This document shows, in pieces, positions 1 through 5,504 of a stretch of 12,408 nucleotides of DNA. This DNA is from CAYNWK01 sp964400875. GTDB lineage: Bacteria; Chloroflexota; Anaerolineae; Anaerolineales; UBA4823. A model generated the notes under the pieces. The model ran no database searches and was not told the origin of the DNA. It saw nothing but the letters and a program-made list of their open reading frames with translations. Numbering within the stretch: the stretch's first letter is position 1; the number at the start of each line of letters is the position of its first letter. Where the stretch lies: assembly GCA_964400875.1 (NCBI GenBank), contig CAYNWK010000131.1, positions 1 to 12,408 of the forward strand, read 5' to 3'. The position numbers and the translations under genes are program-made.

Positions 1-950
1 GCAGATTTGTAGTGGGATGCCAGGTATTTTAAGATCGACTGCGCTTTATGACTCGACCAGTCGTCGATTGCATGGCCGTCCAAAAAGATCTGGAATGGTC
101 CAAAGCAATAGATCTCCATGGATTTCACAGCAGGTTCAATCTTTCCAGCTTTATTGCTGCCTTCCAATCGATTAAGATCAGTCTTGTTGCCCAGTCCGTT
201 TGTGGGGGGTGTTAGTGTCCCGGTTATTTGTTTTGAAGAGATCTTAATCTGGAGCCGTGAATGGTTTGGAGTGGAATTTCCAATTTTATTTAACCTGTCT
301 ACGGATTTTGATTTGGCTCCGTTTTCAACGAAAAGCAGGCGAATATCTCCGGAAATAATCCTTCTCAACAGGTCCCACATCGTTAGTGGTTTTGCGACTT
401 GGACATGGTGCGTTTTGGTTGGAGGGTTTTTGAAAACAGAGGAGGCGGCTGGCCTGCCCCAACTGTCGAAGATCTCTCGAGGATCTGGTGAAAAGCTCTC
501 GGTTTTCCCCGGTGTGGTCAAGTTAGAACGCAGCACTGAGATGATATTGTTCAGAATCCATTGATCCGCTTCGGCAAGCCGCGTAGCTAACCAGTCCAGA
601 CTGGTCAAGGAAGCTTCTCGATCGCCGGAGAGATAGTGCACGACAGCTGTGCCCCAGGCGGACCAGAGCGCTTCTAAAGGCAGCTGGTTTTCCGCCGAGA
701 TGTTCCATATCGTTTGGAGGTGGTCAATTGCATCCGTATACTCTCCTCGAGATTTTTCTAAGGCAGCGCTGATGAACAACACCCGGCAAGTGTCTTTGAT
801 GTTATTTTCAGCTAAGAGTTGGGCGCCGATCTGGGAAAACCTGGTGAGCAGTTGTTGGGAGGGCGGCGTAGTATTCGGTTGAAAGTTCACCCAAATTGGA
901 TGGAAGAAGACATCGGGTTGGAGGCTGTCAAATGCTTGGATATCCATCAT
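1..950 (-). CDS. SARP/BTAD-type transcriptional regulator with long N-terminal extension, 3' end outside window
   Basis: An uninterrupted minus-strand frame runs from ATG at 950 (or ATG at 947) to the window edge, giving 316 whole codons. A Shine-Dalgarno-like GAGGTGG lies about 5 bases before the first ATG. Residues about 31-140 are helical and TPR-like (for example AALEKSRGEYTDAIDHLQTI at 62-81). Residues about 145-275 are a polar, probably disordered linker. From residue 278 the sequence (MEIYCFGPFQIFLDGHAIDD, then SSHKAQSILKYLA) matches the opening of the winged-helix DNA-binding domain of SARP/BTAD regulators: a strand with LGPF-like motif, 'DG', then a helix with K(A/S)..LL.YL. Usually this domain is N-terminal, so the 277-residue extension is notable. 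The missing part probably holds the rest of the DNA-binding domain and a bacterial transcriptional activator (BTAD) domain. Target genes are unknown. The family call is fairly secure; the TPR-like reading is inference. Confidence 0.8.
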   Translation of the reverse strand, partial: MMDIQAFDSLQPDVFFHPIWVNFQPNTTPPSQQLLTRFSQIGAQLLAENNIKDTCRVLFISAALEKSRGEYTDAIDHLQTIWNISAENQLPLEALWSAWGTAVVHYLSGDREASLTSLDWLATRLAEADQWILNNIISVLRSNLTTPGKTESFSPDPREIFDSWGRPAASSVFKNPPTKTHHVQVAKPLTMWDLLRRIISGDIRLLFVENGAKSKSVDRLNKIGNSTPNHSRLQIKISSKQITGTLTPPTNGLGNKTDLNRLEGSNKAGKIEPAVKSMEIYCFGPFQIFLDGHAIDDWSSHKAQSILKYLASHYKS

Positions 951-1162
951 TAAAACCACCTCGCTAACTAAAGCGACATAAAACTAAATCAGTAATTACC
1001 AATAAGCGAAGCAAATTCATCTATTTAGCTTCATAATCAATCTGTCTGGAGGAGATGATCCAACAGTATGAACGAAAGCTGGCTGATTTTTCCGGCAATT
1101 TCAATGCAAATTGGTCTAAACGTTTAATGGTTGGACCGAAGGTCGTCTATAGATCCGGGGCG

Positions 1163-1171
1163 TGATATACT
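1163..1171 (+). promoter_or_regulatory. Possible extended -10 promoter for the sigma-factor gene
   Basis: TGATATACT fits an extended -10 element (TGnTATAAT with one mismatch). It lies about 80 bases before the sigma-factor ATG. No convincing -35 box lies 16-18 bases upstream, as expected if the extended TG substitutes for it. This is a pattern match only. The rest of the 951-1249 gap between the two divergent regulators is AT-rich near 961-1040 and shows no RNA gene. Confidence 0.25.
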
Positions 1172-1249
1172 GACAACATTGCAAGCAACTAATTAATCCA
1201 CGCGGGGTTACTATTTGTGAGGGGTGACCTCGCCGGTTGAGACTGGTCC

Positions 1250-1846
1250 ATGGTTCAGGTGTTCAACGAGAGCGAGATCTTATCCTTAGCCTCCCAAGGC
1301 GATCACGAAGCCTTTGGTATGCTTTACGAACATTACGTCGGTAAAATTTATAACTATGTCTATTATCGAACCGGGAATACCAGAGACGCAGAAGATTTAA
1401 CCGCCCGTGTGTTTTTTCGGGCTTTGAGACATATTAGTAATTACACCGATCGAGGTTTACCGTTTACAGCCTGGTTGTACCGCATTGCTCACAATTTGGT
1501 GGCAAATTGGCACAGAGATAACAGCAGAAAGCGAGAGATACCTCTGGAGGATGTCTTACTGGTTCGACCGCATGGTGAACACCCAGAAAGCGCTTTGCTG
1601 GAAAACGAGGAGAAGGACAACCTACTAGAAATCATTCGCAGCCTACCTGCCGATCGCCAGCAGCTATTGATCTTGAAGTTCGTGGAACACCTCTCGAATG
1701 CGGAAATTGGGGAGATCATGGGGCGAACGGAAGGGGCGATCAAAAGCCTGTACCACCGAACTCTCTTGTCTTTGCGAGATTCTTACCAAGAACTGGAAGA
1801 GAGGAAATCAACTAACGGTCGATTCGAGGTTGAAAAGCAACTATGA
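1250..1846 (+). CDS. ECF-type RNA polymerase sigma factor (sigma-70 family)
   Basis: At 198 residues this is the usual size for an extracytoplasmic-function sigma factor, which directs core RNA polymerase to a small promoter set. Region 2 covers about residues 22-92, with the typical DAEDLTARVFFRAL helix (46-59) and a PFTAWLYRIAHNLVANWHRD segment (71-90) that contacts the -10. Region 4 covers about 131-177, with LPADRQQLLILKFVE and the helix-turn-helix NAEIGEIMGRTEGAIKSLYH (150-169) for -35 recognition. There is no sigma region 3 or 1.1, as expected for ECF factors. An in-frame stop at 1238-1240 limits the start to ATG 1250. No good Shine-Dalgarno precedes it; a GAGGGG about 25 bases upstream is too far. 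The stop overlaps the start of the next gene, implying translational coupling with a likely regulator. The ECF subgroup and the stimulus cannot be told. Confidence 0.93.
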   Translation: MVQVFNESEILSLASQGDHEAFGMLYEHYVGKIYNYVYYRTGNTRDAEDLTARVFFRALRHISNYTDRGLPFTAWLYRIAHNLVANWHRDNSRKREIPLEDVLLVRPHGEHPESALLENEEKDNLLEIIRSLPADRQQLLILKFVEHLSNAEIGEIMGRTEGAIKSLYHRTLLSLRDSYQELEERKSTNGRFEVEKQL

Positions 1847-2160
1847 TGGAAGAGGATTTGAGCGATATTCTGAGGTTTGAAGAGCTATTGAAGACCAAAC
1901 TGCGTGCGGTTAAACCAAACAGCAGCTTTGTTGACGATTTACGGGAGCGGTTACTTGCATTACCGCTAAATGAAGATCGAGATAGTAATTCATTCGATTA
2001 TGCCATCTGGCTCGCACTCGGGATCGGCAGCAGCTTCTTGTTAGTCACGGCCGGGACTAGAGCTGTACTTTCATTTGCCAGCGCAGTAGGCCTCGTGCAT
2101 ATCTTGAAAGATCGTTTGGACGAGAAGCAGCTCTCCCCTAAACGGTCAATACCCCGGTAA
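1843..2160 (+). CDS. Small membrane protein coupled to the ECF sigma factor; candidate anti-sigma factor
   Basis: This 105-residue protein is not recognised by family. Its ATG (1843, with a second ATG at 1846) overlaps the sigma-factor stop as ATGA, a classic coupling arrangement. Residues 1-50 are charged and helical and include FEELLKTKLRAVKPNSSFVDDLRERLL (12-38). A hydrophobic stretch from about 52 to 88, broken by GTR at 71-73, could form one long or two short membrane helices. The tail (89-105) is basic and charged. Position and topology (short cytoplasmic N-terminal domain plus membrane anchor) suggest an anti-sigma factor holding the upstream sigma at the membrane. It lacks the HxxxCxxC zinc motif of ZAS anti-sigma factors, so it would be a different type. 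The anti-sigma role is inference from context only. Confidence 0.7.
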   Translation: MMEEDLSDILRFEELLKTKLRAVKPNSSFVDDLRERLLALPLNEDRDSNSFDYAIWLALGIGSSFLLVTAGTRAVLSFASAVGLVHILKDRLDEKQLSPKRSIPR

Positions 2161-2245
2161 TCTATTTGGTCTTGCTCTGAACAGGAACATTCTGGAATTC
2201 AGGCATCCTTTTCACGTTGATCGTTTAGTCGCTTACTGAACTTCC

Positions 2246-2260
2246 CCGGGAAATGCCCGG
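2246..2260. terminator. Weak hairpin between convergent genes
   Basis: CCGGG-AAATG-CCCGG forms a 5-bp GC stem with a 5-base loop in the 110-base gap between the sigma-partner gene (plus) and the 2271-2699 gene (minus). No clear T-run follows on either strand, so termination is only a possibility suggested by position. Confidence 0.25.
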
Positions 2261-2270
2261 TTCCGGTCTG

Positions 2271-2699
2271 TCATACCTTTTCGCCCAATAATTCATCCGC
2301 CAACCAACGAGCATCTGCGATAAGATCAGCTTCGACTGGGAGCTGATGTTCAGGTGTAATACGTAAAAGGAAATGGCTTAAAACAGCGTGTAGTTTTGAG
2401 TTGTTTTTCGTCTTTGCCTGTAAATATTGCAGGCGCGCGTAGGCGCTGTTCGGGGCAGCTTCTTTATTCCGCGAGAAGTATTCTCCCAGAATAAACCCGG
2501 CAGCGCGTCGGGCGCACACGCGAGCCATGCCCTCATTCCCTTGACTTCGAGAATCTTCAGCTCGGGAGAGCTCAGCTAGTGCACGGACTTTCCAATTGCT
2601 CATGCGCATATCTACCTTTTCACTGGCGAACTGCGTAACTCCTAAATCTATATGGATTTTACCGGATTGGAGCTTATGTTGGGGATTAAAAACCGACAT
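2271..2699 (-). CDS. Hypothetical helical protein of unknown function
   Basis: The family is not recognised. The longest reading is 142 residues from ATG at 2699, but that ATG has no visible ribosome site. ATG at 2609 (residue 31, sequence MRMSNWKVRAL) follows AAAAGG at a normal distance and is at least as good a start, giving about 112 residues. The protein is almost entirely helical and charged. Notable segments are ALAELSRAEDSRSQGNEGMA (40-59), ARVCARRAAGFILGEYF (59-75), and a C-terminal PEHQLPVEADLIADARWLAD (116-135). The repeated Ala/Arg helices with a GNEGMARVCARRAAG segment faintly recall HEPN-type helical domains, but no RxxxxH catalytic motif is visible, so this is not a call. It has no signal peptide or membrane segment. 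It is transcribed alone, divergent from the patatin gene. Confidence 0.65.
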   Translation of the reverse strand: MSVFNPQHKLQSGKIHIDLGVTQFASEKVDMRMSNWKVRALAELSRAEDSRSQGNEGMARVCARRAAGFILGEYFSRNKEAAPNSAYARLQYLQAKTKNNSKLHAVLSHFLLRITPEHQLPVEADLIADARWLADELLGEKV

Positions 2700-2785
2700 T
2701 GCGGATAGCCAAATAGGATTCTTTTGAAAAAAGGACTGGACTCTTCAACTAATGCTCCAGCGAAAGAGAGGGAGTTAGAAAAGAT

Positions 2786-3670
2786 ATGGATATCGCGCTT
2801 GCCTTAGGAGGCGGAGGCGTAAAGGGGAACGCTCATGTGGGAGTTTTACGCGTTCTCGATCGCGAGGGTTTCAGAGTTCGAGCGATTGCCGGCACTAGCG
2901 CCGGAGGTTTATGGGGATGTTTCTATGCTGCGGGGTATACTCCTGCTGAAATCGAAGCGCGGGTAAAACAAATTGACCCCAATGGACTTTACCACCGGCA
3001 TCCCGGGGAATTGCCCGCTTTCTTGGGCTTGGCGGGAGTGTCTCGATGGCTCGAAGAGACCATTGGCGAGCTGACATTTGCCGATCTCAATCTGCCATTT
3101 GCAGTCACGGCGGTGGACATCGACACAGCCAAACCGTTAACGATCGACAGCGGTCGTGTTTCGGATGCTGTACTGGCAACGATTGCGGTACCGGGCATTT
3201 TTCCACCTAAAAAACTTGATGGAAGAATGCTTATCGACGGCGGAGTCGTAAATCCGGTACCGGTTGCCCTGGCCCGAACACTGGCGCCAGGTTTGCCGGT
3301 TGTAGCGGTTGTGCTATCGCCTATTTTAAAGGAATGGGAGGGCCCAGATAAACCACGGCTATTTACTACCCTGCCGTTTTTGGCTGACTATATCGCCAGG
3401 TTGAGAATCGCCCAGGCATTGAATATCTTTCTTCGTTCGATTGATATCGGGGGAGTGATGATGACGGAATTACGGTTGGAGATCGACAAGCCGGAGGTCA
3501 TCATCAGACCTAAGGTAGCTCAAATCGGGTTGTTGGATGACGTTGACCCGGTCGAGATCATCCGCATTGGCGAGGTGGCAGCTAAGGAAGCCCTGCCGGA
3601 CTTACATCGGGCGGTGAGTTGGCGAGGGCGGCTTACAAGTAGATTCTCTTATTGGTATTCGAGGTTGTGA
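2786..3670 (+). CDS. Patatin-like phospholipase / lipid acyl hydrolase
   Basis: This 294-residue protein has the complete patatin signature. A glycine-rich oxyanion-hole loop sits at the start (LGGGGVKGNAH, 7-17). The nucleophile elbow is GTSAG (36-40, catalytic Ser38), and the dyad aspartate is in DGG (151-153, Asp151), followed by VVNPVPV. The family hydrolyses acyl esters of phospholipids or other lipids through a Ser-Asp dyad. There is no signal peptide, so it should be cytoplasmic or membrane-peripheral. It is similar in length to other single-domain bacterial patatins. A purine-rich ribosome site (GAGAGGGAG) precedes ATG 2786. It lies 45 bases before an esterase gene on the same strand and the two are probably co-transcribed. 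The exact substrate cannot be read from the sequence. Confidence 0.93.
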   Translation: MDIALALGGGGVKGNAHVGVLRVLDREGFRVRAIAGTSAGGLWGCFYAAGYTPAEIEARVKQIDPNGLYHRHPGELPAFLGLAGVSRWLEETIGELTFADLNLPFAVTAVDIDTAKPLTIDSGRVSDAVLATIAVPGIFPPKKLDGRMLIDGGVVNPVPVALARTLAPGLPVVAVVLSPILKEWEGPDKPRLFTTLPFLADYIARLRIAQALNIFLRSIDIGGVMMTELRLEIDKPEVIIRPKVAQIGLLDDVDPVEIIRIGEVAAKEALPDLHRAVSWRGRLTSRFSYWYSRL

Positions 3671-3715
3671 TTCGGCGAGATCAAACTCGGATTTAATATC
3701 TAAGGAAAGGATCCT

Positions 3716-4375
3716 ATGGGTGACGAGACCCAAATGCTTGCTATTGGAGAATGGAAATTGCGAGTTCGCAAGCCGGAGGGCAAAGGCCCGCATCCCTTCC
3801 TGCTTCTCTTGCACGGTTGGACAGGGGATGAGAATTCGATGTGGGTGTTCGCAACCAGGCTTCCGAAATATTATTACCTGGCCGCGCCACGGGGCATCTA
3901 CAGGACATCGGTAAGCGGTTACAGCTGGCATCCCGAAATCGACCGGGAATGGCCTGATCTTGAGGATTTCAATCCTGCGCTTGATAAGCTCATTGGTTTG
4001 CTCACAGCCGAGAATTTTCCGAACGTTGATCTCTCCAGTTTTCACGCTGCCGGTTTCAGCCAGGGAGCAGCGCTGACCTACAGTCTCGCCCTGCGCCATC
4101 CTGAACGAATTTCCAGCTTTGCCAGTTTGTCCGGTTTCATGCCCGACAATGTAGAAGCGTTGGTCTCGGAGAAACCACTCGAAGGAAAGCGTGCATATAT
4201 TACACACGGCACCCGGGACGAACTTGTTCCTATAAAGAAGGCCCGGAAGGCAGTCGAGCTTGCTGAAGAAGCCGGGGCGAAAGTAATCTATTGTGAGGAT
4301 GACGTAGGCCACAAATTAAGCGCCCAATGTTTCCGGGGAATGGAGGGGTTCTTCTTAAATTCAGAACAATTCTAA
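3716..4375 (+). CDS. Alpha/beta-hydrolase, carboxylesterase/phospholipase type
   Basis: This 219-residue protein has a full catalytic triad in the order expected for the family. Ser115 sits in the nucleophile elbow GFSQG (113-117), Asp168 in HGTRDELVP (164-172), and His199 in DVGHKLS (196-202). The oxyanion-hole loop is LHGWTGDE (32-39). Size and motif spacing resemble the phospholipase/carboxylesterase group (LysoPLA/dienelactone-hydrolase-like), which cleaves short acyl or thioester bonds. There is no signal peptide. The start at 3716 follows AAGGAAAGG at about 5 bases. Its pairing with the upstream patatin-like gene suggests that both act on lipids or acylglycerols, with the second enzyme possibly removing the remaining acyl chain; that is inference. 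A strong hairpin follows within 75 bases. Confidence 0.88.
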   Translation: MGDETQMLAIGEWKLRVRKPEGKGPHPFLLLLHGWTGDENSMWVFATRLPKYYYLAAPRGIYRTSVSGYSWHPEIDREWPDLEDFNPALDKLIGLLTAENFPNVDLSSFHAAGFSQGAALTYSLALRHPERISSFASLSGFMPDNVEALVSEKPLEGKRAYITHGTRDELVPIKKARKAVELAEEAGAKVIYCEDDVGHKLSAQCFRGMEGFFLNSEQF

Positions 4376-4417
4376 AATTTGCTCTATCCATGAAAGGTTT
4401 GCTGAATTTAAATTGAA

Positions 4418-4447
4418 CGCGGCCCGGCGAGTATCCGCCGAGCCGCG
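4418..4447. terminator. Strong GC-rich hairpin, probable bidirectional terminator
   Basis: CGCGGC, one mismatch (C/A), CGGCG, six-base loop AGTATC, then CGCCG and GCCGCG: an 11-bp stem interrupted once. It lies in the 117-base gap between the convergent esterase gene (plus) and the last gene of the hydrogenase operon (minus). On the minus strand it is followed by TTCAATTT, a modest T-rich tail. On the plus strand no T-run follows, only a second small hairpin. Termination of the Hdr/Mvh operon is the better-supported direction. Confidence 0.6.
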
Positions 4448-4448
4448 T

Positions 4449-4464
4449 CGATCTCCTTAGATCG
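4449..4464. terminator. Second small hairpin next to the operon terminator
   Basis: CGATCT-CCTT-AGATCG is a perfect 6-bp stem with a 4-base loop, starting one base after the larger hairpin. It may add to termination between the two convergent transcripts, but it could also be chance. Confidence 0.3.
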
Positions 4465-4492
4465 CCTGTCAAGGAGTTGGTCTGTATTTGCT

Positions 4493-4960
4493 CTAGGCCC
4501 AGGCTGCCGCAAGCTGGATTCTCGTACTGGTTAACCGGTCCATCGCAGCTCTGGCGATTTGTTTCATCAGGATGTAACCCAGATCACAATCTTGCTCGCA
4601 AAGGTCTTTCAGCGCCTGGGCGTCAATGCGGATCACCTGGCAAAGCGTGTCTGCCCGTACGGAAGAGGTCAGCACGTGCGGTTCGATCAGGGCAGAGATG
4701 CTGAATGGTTCGCCCGGATTAATATCCCCGACCGGGAATTCCTTGCGGAGATTGGGCTGGCGTTCATCTTCGACGAGATAGAAAAGGCTCAAGCTGCCTT
4801 CCATGAGCAGGTAGAGAGTATCGGCCTTTTTACCCTCTTCGAGCAAGATCGTGTAACTTCCAACACTCTCCTGATCGGCCAGCATAGCGACCGCTTTGAG
4901 CTGTTCATCACTTAACGGTCCGAAAAATGGATAGCGACGTAACAGTTCTGGTGAAATCAT
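4493..4960 (-). CDS. Stand-alone cyclic-nucleotide-binding-domain (CAP-ED) protein, no DNA-binding domain
   Basis: This 155-residue protein aligns with the sensory half of CRP/FNR proteins. An N-terminal helix (LLRRYPFFGPLSDEQLKAVA, 6-25) leads into the beta-roll (about 30-115) and a dimerisation-type C-helix (about 113-150), and the protein ends where the HTH domain would start. GE at 83-84 matches the phosphate-binding cassette. In the 'RSAWVRA' position of E. coli CRP it reads TSSVRA (98-103), so the arginine that grips the cyclic phosphate appears to be absent. It has five acidic or cysteine-rich features in its second half (Cys107, 121, 125) but no clear cluster motif. Its ATG follows GAGGGAG, 7 bases after the protease stop, so it is the last gene of the hydrogenase operon. 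A role in allosteric control or docking of the Hdr/Mvh complex is inference; the ligand is unknown. Confidence 0.87.
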   Translation of the reverse strand: MISPELLRRYPFFGPLSDEQLKAVAMLADQESVGSYTILLEEGKKADTLYLLMEGSLSLFYLVEDERQPNLRKEFPVGDINPGEPFSISALIEPHVLTSSVRADTLCQVIRIDAQALKDLCEQDCDLGYILMKQIARAAMDRLTSTRIQLAAAWA

Positions 4961-4967
4961 AACTCCC

Positions 4968-5483
4968 TCACTTTTGTATTGGCGCCAGATCCAGGACCGT
5001 TTGTACTGCTCGTGGTACGGCCGCAGCGACTGGTGCAGAAAGATTCTCGGTGAAATCGAAGGAGATCTTGGCTTCGATTCCGACGACCGTTATTGATTCG
5101 GGCAGTTGCGCACCCATCGAACGTCCCAGTTCGAGGGCGGTTAATAAAGTGGTGTCATGGGCAGAACCCAAATGACCCAAAGCACGATCCGGCAAGCTTT
5201 CCAGCGGCAGAGTATAGATGGCTCCGGGTGTATCGTGCCCGGTTCCCAGGGCGTCGATCAGGATGACCTGATCGTACCCAACCATGCGCTCCATCAAGGC
5301 CAGCCCACCTACCGAAAGATAATCCATCTCGATGAGAAAGGAATCGGATGTAGCACCGTCGTCCCCAGCACCGAGAAGCTGGTGCGCAATAAGTCGCTGT
5401 TCAACTTCTTTGGCAACGACCCAACCTACGCCGTCATCGCCCAAAATGGGGTTGCCCAAGCCAACGATTAAAACCTTCATCAC
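4968..5483 (-). CDS. NiFe-hydrogenase maturation endopeptidase (peptidase M52, HycI/HyaD type)
   Basis: This 171-residue protease removes the C-terminal tail of a hydrogenase large subunit after nickel insertion, in the cytoplasm. The N-terminus VGLGNPILGDDGVG (7-20) is the family hallmark, with the first metal-sensing acidic residue in GDDG (15-18). VILIDALG (74-81) supplies the second acidic residue, and GSAHDTT (105-111) the histidine. Length is usual for the family. The start is either GTG 5483 or ATG 5480; the ATG is the simpler choice, and no strong ribosome site is visible for either. It lies 21 bases downstream of mvhA, whose product carries a removable tail, so the substrate is very likely the neighbouring MvhA. 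There are no hyp genes in the window, so the other maturation steps must be encoded elsewhere. Confidence 0.93.
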   Translation of the reverse strand: MMKVLIVGLGNPILGDDGVGWVVAKEVEQRLIAHQLLGAGDDGATSDSFLIEMDYLSVGGLALMERMVGYDQVILIDALGTGHDTPGAIYTLPLESLPDRALGHLGSAHDTTLLTALELGRSMGAQLPESITVVGIEAKISFDFTENLSAPVAAAVPRAVQTVLDLAPIQK

Positions 5484-5504
5484 CAGATAGCAGCTCAGGA
5501 TCGA

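Noticed and set aside
118..564. Plus-strand open frame of 148 codons at the left edge
   Set aside because: It is antisense to the SARP-type regulator, whose minus-strand frame is open for the whole 950 bases and has a recognisable DNA-binding domain.
3602..4312. Minus-strand open frame of 236 codons
   Set aside because: It is antisense to the alpha/beta-hydrolase gene, which has a complete catalytic triad and a good ribosome site.
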